Under the pieces are notes generated by a model. The model was given only the letters and a program-made list of their open reading frames with translations. It had not been told where the DNA came from and ran no database searches. From contig JABJGO010000053.1 in the NCBI GenBank assembly GCA_018662225.1, positions 1 to 52,880 on the forward strand: a stretch of DNA of 52,880 bases, given 5' to 3'. The DNA is from Rhodospirillales bacterium (lineage in GTDB: Bacteria; Pseudomonadota; Alphaproteobacteria; Rhodospirillales; Casp-alpha2). This document shows positions 33,912 through 42,870 of the stretch, in pieces. Made by a program: the position numbers and the translations under genes. Positions within the stretch are counted from its first letter, which is position 1. Each line of letters opens with the position of its first letter.

Positions 33912-33985
33912 ATGGGGGCCCAAAATGTCTTTTATTAATGATCACCGGTTTCAGCACCGACGATATCTTTGATTGCCGCAACCCC

Positions 33986-34015
33986 ATTGTACAATATACG
34001 TTAGAAGCCCTAACG
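33986..34015. promoter_or_regulatory. Two palindromes between rluC and the response regulator
   Basis: ATTGTACAAT (33986-33995) is a perfect 10-base palindrome, and CGTTAG-AAGCC-CTAACG (33999-34004 and 34010-34015) has 6-base arms around a 5-base loop. The second lies 11 bases beyond the rluC stop and lacks a T-run. Together they could be a regulator's binding sites or a weak 3' hairpin of rluC. Confidence 0.4.
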
Positions 34016-34025
34016 ACAACAGAGT

Positions 34026-35030
34026 TCACATGTCCGGCCAATCAACAATCCCGTCATGATCTTTTTCCAAAAACCCGATCGCCCGCCACGTCTTGACCAT
34101 ATGTGCCGGTAATGGGGCGGAAACCTCTAGCTTTCCACCGGCCGGATGGGGAATTTGGATGGCGCGGGAATGCAGGTGAGCCTGGCGGTCCAGGCCGTCA
34201 ATCAGTGGAAAAGCCTCTTCTCCCCCGTACTTTCCATCACCGACGATTGGGTGGCCAATTGCCATAGCATGAACACGTAATTGGTGTGTTCGCCCGGTTA
34301 CCGGATAAAACGCCACCCAGGCGATTTGTTGGCCGGCGCGTTCCAGGGTTTCATAGTATGTGATTGATCGTTTACCGCCGTCTTCGTCAGGCACCATCTG
34401 CTCGCGACCTCGCGAACTATCCCCAACCGGGGCCTTTGACAAGGCTATATCTATACGCCCGGTTGGCGGTGAGGGCACACCCACCACCGCCGCCCAGTAA
34501 AGCTTCCTGGCCTCTTTGGATTTGAAGGCGGCTGTCAGTTTTCGCGCTGCATTAGTATTGGTGGCCAGTACAAGAATACCACTGGTGTCTTTATCAATCC
34601 GATGAACCAACCGTGGACGTTCTTCATTCTTTCCAACCAGTGCTGCGAGCAAGCCATCCACATGACGGTGTGTGCCGGTACCGCCCTGAACAGCAAGCCC
34701 CGCCGGCTTATTAATAACAATAACGTGCTGATCGCGATGTATGACGAGGCTTTGGATAAATGCGATATCAGCGTCCGTAATCTTTTGTTGATGGCTCGGT
34801 TTTTTCTTAGGCGCTGTGTCTGGCGTTGGCATGGGCGGTACGCGCACATCCTGACCGGCCTGGACCCGGTGATTTGCTTTCACCCGTCCCCCATCCAGAC
34901 GGACTTGCCCTTTTCGCAACATTTTCTGCAAATGGCCGTGGGAAAGCGCTGGATAATGCTGATGGAACCACTTGTCGATGCGGATTCCGTCATCTACATC
35001 AGATATAATACGATTGGTAACGTTACTCAT
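34026..35030 (-). CDS. rluC: RluC-type 23S rRNA pseudouridine synthase (RluA family)
   Basis: Isomerises uridines in 23S rRNA. The 334-residue protein has an S4 RNA-binding domain (about 15-65; RIDKWFHQHYPALSHGHLQKML), a linker rich in Pro/Lys, and the RluA catalytic domain with the nucleophile Asp146 in LVHRIDKDTSGILVLAT. The late VTGRTHQLRVHAMAIGHPIVGD is the second conserved block. It is the last gene of the degP-rarA-crcB-rluC run, 13 bases downstream of crcB. The C-terminal domain is longer than the minimal enzyme. The exact target site is assumed from the family. Confidence 0.9.
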   Translation of the reverse strand: MSNVTNRIISDVDDGIRIDKWFHQHYPALSHGHLQKMLRKGQVRLDGGRVKANHRVQAGQDVRVPPMPTPDTAPKKKPSHQQKITDADIAFIQSLVIHRDQHVIVINKPAGLAVQGGTGTHRHVDGLLAALVGKNEERPRLVHRIDKDTSGILVLATNTNAARKLTAAFKSKEARKLYWAAVVGVPSPPTGRIDIALSKAPVGDSSRGREQMVPDEDGGKRSITYYETLERAGQQIAWVAFYPVTGRTHQLRVHAMAIGHPIVGDGKYGGEEAFPLIDGLDRQAHLHSRAIQIPHPAGGKLEVSAPLPAHMVKTWRAIGFLEKDHDGIVDWPDM

Positions 35031-35043
35031 GATTACTACAGCC

Positions 35044-35430
35044 TTAGGACCAAATCAGGCGAAAGATCGCCATACCAGCCATAAAGGCCATAATACCCGC
35101 CACCACGGATCCCGCCACGTATCCCCCAGCCGCCATGAAGCTACCGCGTGCAATAAGCGTCTGAATATCCAGCGAAAACGTTGAAAACGTGGTGAACGAG
35201 CCCAGCACGCCAACGACCAACATGGTCCGCACGGCATCAGACGGTGACCAAACCAGGGCAAACGTTTCCACCAATGCCCCCAGTACGAACGACCCCACCA
35301 CATTGACCACGATGGTTCCCCACGGGAATCCATGGCCGAACCAATGGCCTACAGCGCTCATACTCAGGTAGCGCGCCACGGCTCCCATCGCCCCACCGGC
35401 GGCAACCCATACGATTAGTTTTATGCTCAT
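35044..35430 (-). CDS. crcB: Fluoride exporter CrcB/Fluc
   Basis: A 128-residue dual-topology fluoride channel with four membrane helices. GTIVVNVVGSFVLGAL carries the conserved Asn and the helix break, and GVLGSFTTFSTFSLDIQ carries the Phe-box and Thr/Ser track. It overlaps the rarA stop by four bases, so it is translationally coupled. No fluoride riboswitch was recognised; the operon transcript starts at degP, so any such element would have to lie there and I see none. Confidence 0.92.
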   Translation of the reverse strand: MSIKLIVWVAAGGAMGAVARYLSMSAVGHWFGHGFPWGTIVVNVVGSFVLGALVETFALVWSPSDAVRTMLVVGVLGSFTTFSTFSLDIQTLIARGSFMAAGGYVAGSVVAGIMAFMAGMAIFRLIWS

Positions 35431-36761
35431 TTGTCGTCGTCTCGCTTGGTTTTTTTGTCTTTTTTTTCTGTGCGTATCTTATCCCAATATGCGACCCGTT
35501 TTGCAATTTCCCGCTCGAACCCTTTGTCTCCGGGTTCGAATAGCCTGGGTCGACGCATATTGTCCGGGAAATAGTTTTGTCCAGAAAAGCCGTCCGCGCT
35601 GTTGTGGTCGTACTCATATCCCGCACCATAGCCCAAGTCTTTCATCAGACCGGTGGGCGCATTGAGGATGTGTTTTGGGGGGTCCAGCGAACCCGTTTCC
35701 ATGGCCACCTTGCGTGCAGCCTTTTCTGCCATATAAGCGGCATTAGATTTAGGCGCCGTGGCAAGATAGATAATGCACTGCACGATCGCCAGTTCACCTT
35801 CGGGTGATCCCAATCGGTCATAGGCCTGCCATGCGGACATGGATTGAATCAACGCGTTGGGGTCGGCCAGGCCAATATCTTCCACCGCAAAGCGTACCAG
35901 TCGACGGGCGATAAAGTGCATGTCCTCCCCGCCCTGTATCATACGTTGAAACCAATACAGGGCCGCATCGGTGTCTGATCCGCGTAGGGATTTATGCAGG
36001 GCACTGATCAGGTTGTAGTGGCCGTCCTGAGATTTATCATACAAGGGGCGGCGCTTATGGACCGCCTGGGCCAGTTCTGTCACGTCCATAATGGGCTCAG
36101 CGGGGAACTGAGACAAAATTTCGACCAGATTAAGTAAATACCGGCCATCCCCGTCCGCCATGGCGCGCAAAGCATTGCGGGCATCTTCGGTGAGGGGGAG
36201 CGGGTGTTCCAATTCAATTTCCGCCCGATCAAGCATGCTTTCAAGCGCCTGGTCGTCAAGCCGGTTCAAGACCAGCACCTGACAACGCGACAACAACGCA
36301 GGATTCAGCTCAAACGAAGGGTTTTCGGTGGTTGCGCCCACCAGCACCACAGTGCCGTCTTCTACATAGGGCAGAAAACCGTCTTGTTGTGCCCGGTTAA
36401 AGCGATGAATCTCGTCTATAAACAGCAGCGTTCCCCTGCCCGCCTCACGGTTTGCCTTGGCGCGTTCGAATACTTTGCGAAGGTCTGCCACACCAGAAAA
36501 CACCGCCGACAACGGCTCAAACACCATTTCTGTATGATCTGCCAGCAATCGGGCGATCGTGGTTTTTCCCGTACCTGGCGGACCCCACAGTACAAGTGAC
36601 GATACCAAACCAAGCGAAAGCATGCGCCGTAACGGACCCTCAGATGTTGTCTCATCACCTACGCCGAGTAGATGATCCTGTCCAACGACCTCTTCCAATG
36701 TCTTTGGTCGCAAACGATCCGCTAATGGCCGCTGAACCTGGCTATCGAACAAGGTGCTCAT
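35427..36761 (-). CDS. rarA: Replication-associated recombination protein RarA (MgsA)
   Basis: An AAA+ ATPase acting at stalled replication forks. The 444-residue protein starts MSTLFDSQVQRPLADRLRPKTLEEVVGQ, has Walker A GPPGTGKT (60-67), Walker B LLFIDEIHR (Asp116, Glu117), sensor 1 in VGATTENPSFELNPALLSRCQV and the C-terminal tetramerisation domain with LIQSMSAWQAYDRLGSPEGELA. It overlaps degP upstream by four bases and crcB downstream by four bases, so the operon is translationally coupled. Confidence 0.94.
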   Translation of the reverse strand: MSTLFDSQVQRPLADRLRPKTLEEVVGQDHLLGVGDETTSEGPLRRMLSLGLVSSLVLWGPPGTGKTTIARLLADHTEMVFEPLSAVFSGVADLRKVFERAKANREAGRGTLLFIDEIHRFNRAQQDGFLPYVEDGTVVLVGATTENPSFELNPALLSRCQVLVLNRLDDQALESMLDRAEIELEHPLPLTEDARNALRAMADGDGRYLLNLVEILSQFPAEPIMDVTELAQAVHKRRPLYDKSQDGHYNLISALHKSLRGSDTDAALYWFQRMIQGGEDMHFIARRLVRFAVEDIGLADPNALIQSMSAWQAYDRLGSPEGELAIVQCIIYLATAPKSNAAYMAEKAARKVAMETGSLDPPKHILNAPTGLMKDLGYGAGYEYDHNSADGFSGQNYFPDNMRRPRLFEPGDKGFEREIAKRVAYWDKIRTEKKDKKTKRDDDK

Positions 36762-38167
36762 GGGCCCACCACGAGATTAAGCTCTCGGCCATTTCGGTCT
36801 ATTTTGATATCCCACGCAGTCATCTCACCGGCGACAATGTCGCGAGCTTGGGAGACGGTTTCGATATCTATCTCATTGATAACCGTGATCCTGTCGCCAG
36901 GGCGAAACCCCAACCGTGCCGCAGGCGTGCCGCGTTTGATCTGAACAATCAATACGCCGGGAACAAATCGATCAATCTGCAACTCTTCTGCCACAGCAGG
37001 ATTGAAGTTAAGAATGCTGGCTCCGGCCAACGGGTTATTGCCATAGATCCAGTTTAAATCGCGTGGTGGCTCATCCGGTGCCACTTCCAATTTGATGCGG
37101 TGGGTCTGGTTGGCGCCGTTTCGTGCAATCAACAGCTCGGCCTGCCCGCCGATGGCCAACGACGCCACCCGAAATGCCAGTTCTTTGGGATCATTTACGT
37201 CCCGCCCGTTCACCTGCAGCACCACGTCCCCAACCTGAATGTCCCCGCGGTCAGCCGCCGCACCCTGCCATATACCATTAATCAATACGCCCATAGGTCG
37301 ATCAAACCCTAGTGGCTCGGCCATATCACTGGTCACCGCTTGCCCCCAGGCCCCCATCCACGGGCGCACCACACGACCACCATGCTCCAGCCCCTCGATC
37401 ACAAACCGAACCATATTACTTGGTACAGCAAACCCGATACCAAGTGAGCCACCAGAGTTCGAGAATATAGCGGTGTTTATGCCGACCAACTTGCCGCTCA
37501 TACTCACCAGTGCACCGCCCGAATTTCCGGGATTGATAGCCGCATCTGTTTGAATGAACGAACCCACATCGGCAACGCCCACCTGTGTTCGAGCGAGGGC
37601 AGACACAATACCGCTGGTTACCGTCTGCCCCACCCCAAACGGATTGCCGATGGCCAACACCAGATCACCGACCTCCAGACCGTCAGAATCCTGAAAGGCA
37701 ATGAACGGCAGCGGTGTGCCATTGGTTTCAATGTGCAGCACGGCCAAATCCGTACGTTCGTCTGCTCCCACGACAGTGGCATCAAATTCACGCCGATCAG
37801 GCAACACAATCCGGATTTGGTCTGCGCCCTCGATCACATGATTATTGGTTACGATCGTACCATCAGGGTCGATAATCACCCCAGAGCCCAGGGAGTTTTT
37901 CACCTTGGCTTTCGGCTCGCCCAATTGCAGGCCTAAGCTGTCACCGAAAAACTGTTTGAAGAACGGATCACTGAACAGCTTATTGCGGGCGCGTTCCTGC
38001 ACCACGGTCTTGGTGTAGATATTGACCACCGCGGGCGCGGTCTGTTTGACCAGTGGCGCGTAGGAAAGCGTTATCTGTTCTTGCGTCTCGGGAACCTGTG
38101 CCCACGCGCTATTGCCCCAAAGAATAAGGCCAGCCAGCATTAACACTAATCCGTATATGTACCGCAT
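36758..38167 (-). CDS. degP: Periplasmic Do-family serine protease (DegP/DegQ/HtrA)
   Basis: A chaperone-protease of the envelope. The 469-residue protein has a signal peptide cut after AWA (residue 23), a trypsin-like domain with catalytic His110 (TNNHVIEG), Asp140 (ERTDLAVLHI) and Ser216 (INPGNSGGALV), and two PDZ domains (about 270-350 and 375-465). The linker loop after residue 55 (RNKLFSDPFFKQFFG) is the LA loop seen in DegQ-like proteins. ATG 38167 is chosen because it begins a clean signal peptide; the longer TTG frame has a charged leader. It heads the rarA-crcB-rluC operon, just after the rplQ terminator. Confidence 0.92.
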   Translation of the reverse strand: MRYIYGLVLMLAGLILWGNSAWAQVPETQEQITLSYAPLVKQTAPAVVNIYTKTVVQERARNKLFSDPFFKQFFGDSLGLQLGEPKAKVKNSLGSGVIIDPDGTIVTNNHVIEGADQIRIVLPDRREFDATVVGADERTDLAVLHIETNGTPLPFIAFQDSDGLEVGDLVLAIGNPFGVGQTVTSGIVSALARTQVGVADVGSFIQTDAAINPGNSGGALVSMSGKLVGINTAIFSNSGGSLGIGFAVPSNMVRFVIEGLEHGGRVVRPWMGAWGQAVTSDMAEPLGFDRPMGVLINGIWQGAAADRGDIQVGDVVLQVNGRDVNDPKELAFRVASLAIGGQAELLIARNGANQTHRIKLEVAPDEPPRDLNWIYGNNPLAGASILNFNPAVAEELQIDRFVPGVLIVQIKRGTPAARLGFRPGDRITVINEIDIETVSQARDIVAGEMTAWDIKIDRNGRELNLVVGP

Positions 38168-38237
38168 ATTTATATCCGTAAAGACACCAAGATAATGTCT
38201 GGCGCGTAGCTTATCAGGTTCAAACTGATACAAAATG

Positions 38238-38265
38238 AAAAAGGCAGCCCAGAGGCTGCCTTTTT
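38238..38265. terminator. Rho-independent terminator of the ribosomal alpha operon
   Basis: AAAAAGGCAGCC (38238-38249), a 4-base loop, then GGCTGCC and five T. In the minus direction the stem is followed by a T-run, 24 bases beyond rplQ, ending the whole tuf-to-rplQ cluster. It also works in the plus direction. Confidence 0.92.
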
Positions 38266-38288
38266 GCTAAATCCACGAATAAGTGGAA

Positions 38289-38723
38289 CTAAGCTACATC
38301 TTCGTTTTCAATCAATTCCAGCATGGCTTCATGACGGGCACGATCTCCAGCGCCTTTGGCTTCCGTATCGCGATCAACCAACTCGATAACAGCCATTGGG
38401 GCCGCATCGCCGTAACGAAAACCGGCTTTCAAGACGCGGGTGTAACCACCGGGGCGCTCTTTGTAACGTTCGGCCAATGTGTCGAACAACTTTGCGACCG
38501 CAGCATCATCCCGCAGATAACCAAATGCCTGGCGACGGGCGTGCAGCGTGCCTTTTTTTCCAAGCGAGATCATCTTGTCAGCCATGCGGCGAAGGTCTTT
38601 GGCTTTCGGCAACGTGGTTTTGATCTGCTCGTGTGTTACCAGAGCCGTAACCATGTTGGAGAACATGGCTTTACGATGTGAACTGGTCCGGTTGAGTTTC
38701 CGGAGTCCTTTTCCGTGACGCAT
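38289..38723 (-). CDS. rplQ: 50S ribosomal protein L17
   Basis: Last gene of the alpha operon, at the polypeptide-tunnel exit side of the large subunit. The 144-residue protein begins [20 protein letters not shown] and has ANMV-like [15 protein letters not shown], both L17 hallmarks. It has a modestly acidic C-terminal extension compared with the roughly 127-residue E. coli form. The preceding gap to rpoA (38724-38829) holds two hairpins (GTGCG/CGCAC arms near 38743-38766 and GGCGG/CCGCC at 38793-38811), which might be cis-regulatory. Confidence 0.96.
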   Translation of the reverse strand: MRHGKGLRKLNRTSSHRKAMFSNMVTALVTHEQIKTTLPKAKDLRRMADKMISLGKKGTLHARRQAFGYLRDDAAVAKLFDTLAERYKERPGGYTRVLKAGFRYGDAAPMAVIELVDRDTEAKGAGDRARHEAMLELIENEDVA

Positions 38724-38829
38724 AATTCAGGTCCTTTTTTCTATCGTGCGCGTACCATTTCACCCGCACGTCATTATTTTTACAGTTGAGTGGGCGGTCT
38801 TATGTGCCGCCTCGTATATTGAATTAGAC

Positions 38830-39846
38830 TTAAAACGGCTCGTCGAGACGTTTTGCCAGGTCTTCGATGTTTTCAGGCGGCCAAGTGGGAATTTCCATGC
38901 CCAAATGAAGGCCCATCTGCGCCAAAACCTCTTTGATCTCGTTCAGAGATTTACGACCAAAATTAGGTGTACGCAGCATGTCGGCTTCGGTTTTCTGAAC
39001 CAGATCGCCGATGTAGATGATATTGTCGTTTTTCAGGCAATTTGCTAAACGAACGGACAATTCCAGCTCATCAACTTTACGCAGCAGATTCCGGTTGAAT
39101 GGCAGTTCATCACGGGTTTCCTCCTGCGTCTGAACCTGAGGTTCTTCGAAGTTGATGAAAGCCTGCAACTGGTCCTGAAGGATACGAGCGGCGAGAGCCA
39201 CGGCATCTTCTGGTGTTACAGCGCCATTGGTTACAATATCAATGGTCAACCGGTCGAAGTCAGTTTCCTGGCCAACGCGGGTGTTGTCCACCTTGTAAGA
39301 CACTTTGCGAACCGGTGAGAAAGCCGCATCGATGGGGATAAGACCAATCGGGCTGTCTTCGGTACGGGTTTGCGTTGCTGAACGATAGCCCTTACCGGAT
39401 TCGACCAGTAGTTCCATATTCAATGTTGCACCACTATCCAGATGGCAAATAACCAAATCCGGGTTCATGACGGTAATATCCGCACCGGAATCAATCATGC
39501 CAGCAGTGACCGCGCATGGCCCTTTGGCTTTCAATTCCATGCGTTTTGGACCTTCAACATCCATTTTCAGCCAAACAGATTTAATGTTCAGCACGATATC
39601 GGTAACGTCTTCACGTACACCGGGAACGGATGAAAACTCGTGCAACACACCATCCACCTGGATGCTGGTGACGGCTCCGCCCTGAAGTGAAGACAACAGC
39701 ACACGACGAAGTGCATTGCCCAATGTTAGACCAAAACCACGCTCCAGTGGTTCAACCACAATAGATGCGATGCGTGATGAATCCGAACCTGCCTCGATAT
39801 CGAGTTTGGTTGGTTTAATGAGTTCTTGCCAATTATTCTGAATCAC
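38830..39846 (-). CDS. rpoA: DNA-directed RNA polymerase alpha subunit
   Basis: Scaffold for core polymerase assembly and the contact for many activators. The 338-residue protein has the N-terminal dimerisation and assembly domain (about 1-235; [20 protein letters not shown] near residue 35) and the alpha-CTD (about 250-325) with [23 protein letters not shown] and [16 protein letters not shown]. Length and order are those of alphaproteobacteria. It follows rpsK after a 116-base gap. Confidence 0.97.
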   Translation of the reverse strand: MIQNNWQELIKPTKLDIEAGSDSSRIASIVVEPLERGFGLTLGNALRRVLLSSLQGGAVTSIQVDGVLHEFSSVPGVREDVTDIVLNIKSVWLKMDVEGPKRMELKAKGPCAVTAGMIDSGADITVMNPDLVICHLDSGATLNMELLVESGKGYRSATQTRTEDSPIGLIPIDAAFSPVRKVSYKVDNTRVGQETDFDRLTIDIVTNGAVTPEDAVALAARILQDQLQAFINFEEPQVQTQEETRDELPFNRNLLRKVDELELSVRLANCLKNDNIIYIGDLVQKTEADMLRTPNFGRKSLNEIKEVLAQMGLHLGMEIPTWPPENIEDLAKRLDEPF

Positions 39847-39962
39847 AGGGGACGACCTCTTGTCCAGCGATTGTAATCAAGCTCAGGACTTCCTGAACCT
39901 ACGCGGACGACCATAATCAAGAAATACTCGAACATGGCCGCTTAATTTCAAATAACGCGATG

Positions 39963-40355
39963 TTATACCCGACGACGTTTACGGGGGCGACATCCGTTAT
40001 GTGGAATTGGTGTGACATCACGAATCGATGTGATGTTGAAACCAACTGCCTGTAGTGCGCGAAGTGCGGACTCACGTCCTGACCCCGGGCCTTTGACTTC
40101 AACTTCCAAAGTCTTCATGCCGTGTTCCTGCGCTTTTGTACCGGCATCTTCGCCAGCCATTTGCGCCGCATATGGCGTAGACTTGCGAGATCCTTTAAAA
40201 CCCTGGGCACCAGCAGATGACCAGGCAATTGTATTGCCTTGGGCATCGGTGATGGTGATCATCGTGTTATTAAACGTCGCATTAATGTGCGCAGTACCAG
40301 AAGCGATGTTCTTGCGCTCGCGCTTGCGTGTACGTTGTTGTGCTGGCTTAGCCAT
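39963..40355 (-). CDS. rpsK: 30S ribosomal protein S11
   Basis: A 130-residue platform protein. [24 protein letters not shown] and the C-terminal [10 protein letters not shown] are family hallmarks. It lies between rpsM and rpoA in the normal alpha-operon order. The gap to rpoA contains a small inverted repeat (TCAGGA-CT-TCCTGA) of unknown meaning. Confidence 0.97.
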   Translation of the reverse strand: MAKPAQQRTRKRERKNIASGTAHINATFNNTMITITDAQGNTIAWSSAGAQGFKGSRKSTPYAAQMAGEDAGTKAQEHGMKTLEVEVKGPGSGRESALRALQAVGFNITSIRDVTPIPHNGCRPRKRRRV

Positions 40356-40370
40356 GATCGTCTCTAACCC

Positions 40371-40745
40371 CTATTTCTTCTTACCGGCAATGGCTTTTTT
40401 CGGGCCTTTGCGGGTACGGGCGTTGTTATGTGTGCTCTGTCCACGAACGGGCAGGCCACGACGATGACGCAGGCCGCGATAGCAACCCAAGTCCATCAAG
40501 CGTTTGATGTTCATCGCTACTTCGCGCCGAAGATCACCTTCCACCTGGAAGTCACGATCAATGGTTTCGCGAATGCGAATCACTTCGTCATCAGTTAAAT
40601 CGTTGACCCGTTTTTCATTCGAGATGCCAACAGCACCACAAATTTCCAGGGCCTTCGTGCGTCCGATACCGTGAATATATGTGAGTGCTATAATCACTCG
40701 CTTTCCGGTTGGAATATTTACACCAGCAATACGCGCCAAAGTCAT
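40371..40745 (-). CDS. rpsM: 30S ribosomal protein S13
   Basis: A 124-residue head protein of the small subunit that contacts the P-site tRNA and L5. [28 protein letters not shown] at the start and [17 protein letters not shown] near the C-terminus are hallmarks. It is the first gene of the alpha operon and has its own predicted promoter about 55 bases upstream, so the adk-rpsM junction is a transcription restart. In other bacteria S4 controls alpha-operon translation here; no S4 gene is in the window. Confidence 0.97.
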   Translation of the reverse strand: MTLARIAGVNIPTGKRVIIALTYIHGIGRTKALEICGAVGISNEKRVNDLTDDEVIRIRETIDRDFQVEGDLRREVAMNIKRLMDLGCYRGLRHRRGLPVRGQSTHNNARTRKGPKKAIAGKKK

Positions 40746-40783
40746 TACTCCTTACACTTTGGTATTAAACGATAAATTACTGA

Positions 40784-40822
40784 AAATTTACGTGTGGGAG
40801 GCGCGATTATAGGCGTAAATTT
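40784..40822. repeat. 9-bp inverted repeat flanking the -10 of the rpsM promoter
   Basis: AAATTTACG (40784-40792) and CGTAAATTT (40814-40822) are perfect complements 21 bases apart. One arm sits in the -35/-10 spacer and the other in the predicted early transcript. It may be an operator for a repressor or leader structure. Confidence 0.7.
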
Positions 40823-40833
40823 CGCCAAGTCAA
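40806..40833 (-). promoter_or_regulatory. Predicted sigma-70 promoter of the rpsM-rpsK-rpoA-rplQ operon
   Basis: On the minus strand TTGACT (40828-40833) and a perfect TATAAT (40806-40811) are 16 bases apart, about 60 bases before the rpsM ATG. It is the best consensus match in the window and lies in the adk-rpsM gap. Confidence 0.72.
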
Positions 40834-40855
40834 CCAACCCATATCACATCAATTT

Positions 40856-41500
40856 TCAGCCAATCACTTCCTTCAACTTGGCAGTTACAACATCGATATC
40901 TGCCATGCCATCTACAGTCTTCAATATGCCCTTTTCACCATAATAGGCGATGATTGGAGCCGTCTGTTCTTCGTATGCAGAAAGTCGGTTTCGCACCGTT
41001 TCTGCATTGTCGTCGGCCCTTCTGGTAAAGTCAGAAGAGCCACATTTGTCACAAATCCCGTCTTTCACGGGCTTTTGAAACTCATCATGGTACCCGGAAC
41101 CACACTCAGAGCAGGTGTAGCGGCCGGTAACTCGCGCCACAACAGCCTCACTATCGGCCTCAATGGCAATCACATGGTCAATCTGCAAACCTTTATCGGT
41201 CAACATAGAGCCCAAAGCATCGGCCTGTGGGACCGTCCGCGGAAAACCATCCAGGATAAAACCCTGCTTGCAGTCATCAAGGTCAATACGCCCGGAAATC
41301 ATGTCGATGATCAGTGCGTCAGGCACCAGGTCCCCAGCTTCCATAATTCCTTTAGCTTGCTTGCCCAATTCCGACCCAGAATCCACTTCGGCGCGTAGCA
41401 TGTCGCCGGTGGAAAGCTGTACGATACCGTACACGTCTTCCAGGCGTTTGGCTTGCGTACCCTTACCGGCACCGGGTGGTCCCAACAAGATCAGGTTCAT
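40856..41500 (-). CDS. adk: Adenylate kinase with a four-cysteine (zinc-type) LID
   Basis: Converts ATP and AMP to two ADP. The 214-residue enzyme has Walker A GPPGAGKGT (8-16), the AMP-site GDMLRAEV region, DGFPRTVPQADAL and a long LID with Cys130, Cys133, Cys150 and Cys153, the pattern of a zinc-stabilised lid. It sits immediately after secY and before rpsM, the alphaproteobacterial order. The secY stop and adk start are next to each other, so translation is probably coupled. Confidence 0.96.
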   Translation of the reverse strand: MNLILLGPPGAGKGTQAKRLEDVYGIVQLSTGDMLRAEVDSGSELGKQAKGIMEAGDLVPDALIIDMISGRIDLDDCKQGFILDGFPRTVPQADALGSMLTDKGLQIDHVIAIEADSEAVVARVTGRYTCSECGSGYHDEFQKPVKDGICDKCGSSDFTRRADDNAETVRNRLSAYEEQTAPIIAYYGEKGILKTVDGMADIDVVTAKLKEVIG

Positions 41501-42841
41501 CTAACGACGCCCCTTCAGTTTAGACTTCTTGATCAAGCCCTCATACTGGTGCGCGATCAAATGAGACTGAACCTGGGCGACGGTGTCCATGGTTACCGTC
41601 ACAACAATCAACAAACTGGTACCACCGAAATAGAAAGGCACAGCAAACTTGGCAATAAGAATCTCAGGCAACATGCAGATAACCGCCAAATATGCCGCCC
41701 CTACAACCGTCAAACGGGTAAGGATTTTGTCCAGATAAGCCGCGGTGTTCTTGCCTGGACGGATACCAGGCACGAAGCCGCCATTCTTGCGCAGGTTCTC
41801 AGCGGTATCAGCTGGGTTGAAAACAATGGCTGTATAGAAAAAGGCAAAGAACACAATCATGGATACATAGATGCCCAGATACAATGGCTGGCCGCGGCCC
41901 AAATACGCCGTCACCGTGGTCAGCCATTCAGGGCCGGAACCGGCAGAAAACTGGATCAACGTCACCGGCATTAATAATATCGAGCTGGCGAAAATCGGTG
42001 GAATAACACCCGCCGTATTTAACTTCAGTGGCAGATGAGAAGTCTGACCCTCGGTCATCTTCTGGCCTTGCTGGCGCTTGGGATACTGAATGATGATACG
42101 GCGCTGGGCGCGCTCAAACAAAACAATCACGAAGATCACGCCCACAGACATGGCCAATAAGCCAATGATCAGTGGCGTCGACAAAGCGCCTGTGCGGCCC
42201 AACTCTAGCGTGCCAGCCAATGCCTGTGGCAAATTAGCGACGATACCGGAAAAGATGATCAGCGAAATGCCATTGCCCACACCACGCGCCGTGATCTGCT
42301 CGCCCAGCCACATGAGGAACAGCGTGCCGCCGACCAGCGTTATAACCACCGTGAAGCGGAAGAAAATGCCAGGTTCCCCCACAGCCGAAATACCGCTGGA
42401 CGTCATGCCTTCAAGGCCCACCGCAATACCGTAAGCCTGTACGGCCGTGATGATCACGGTCAGGTAGCGAGTGTATTGATTAATCCGCTTACGACCGCTT
42501 TCGCCCTCTTTCTTCAACTGCTCAAGTGACGGATGAACGGCCGTCATCAACTGCATGATAATTGAAGATGTAATATAGGGCATGATATTGAGCGCAAAGA
42601 TCGTCATACGTGACAAGGCACCACCAGAGAACATATCGAACATGCCGATGATGCCACCCTGCTGCTGACGGAATACATCGGCCAGCACCTGCGGATCAAT
42701 ACCTGGAAGCGGAATGTAGGTACCCAACCGATAGACAATCAGCGCGCCCAGCGTAAACCAGATGCGGTTCTTCAACTCCGTGGCCTTACCCAAGGCCCCG
42801 AAATTCATACCAGATGCAAGTTGTTCGGCGGTGGACGCCAT
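41501..42841 (-). CDS. secY: Protein translocase subunit SecY
   Basis: Central pore of the SecYEG translocon in the inner membrane. The 446-residue protein has ten hydrophobic helices and the conserved N-terminal LKNRIWFTLGALIVYRLGTYIPLPG. The plug region GMFDMFSGGALSRM and the C-terminal cytoplasmic loop with GIRPGKNTAAYLDKILTR are typical. It follows rplO after 29 bases. No rpmJ lies between secY and adk. Confidence 0.97.
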   Translation of the reverse strand: MASTAEQLASGMNFGALGKATELKNRIWFTLGALIVYRLGTYIPLPGIDPQVLADVFRQQQGGIIGMFDMFSGGALSRMTIFALNIMPYITSSIIMQLMTAVHPSLEQLKKEGESGRKRINQYTRYLTVIITAVQAYGIAVGLEGMTSSGISAVGEPGIFFRFTVVITLVGGTLFLMWLGEQITARGVGNGISLIIFSGIVANLPQALAGTLELGRTGALSTPLIIGLLAMSVGVIFVIVLFERAQRRIIIQYPKRQQGQKMTEGQTSHLPLKLNTAGVIPPIFASSILLMPVTLIQFSAGSGPEWLTTVTAYLGRGQPLYLGIYVSMIVFFAFFYTAIVFNPADTAENLRKNGGFVPGIRPGKNTAAYLDKILTRLTVVGAAYLAVICMLPEILIAKFAVPFYFGGTSLLIVVTVTMDTVAQVQSHLIAHQYEGLIKKSKLKGRR

Positions 42842-42870
42842 GTGCGCTACCTACGGTCTAATAGTGTTAA

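Noticed and set aside
41495-41505. A missing rpmJ (L36) between secY and adk as a deletion
   Set aside because: The secY stop and adk start adjoin directly, and alphaproteobacteria normally keep rpmJ elsewhere.
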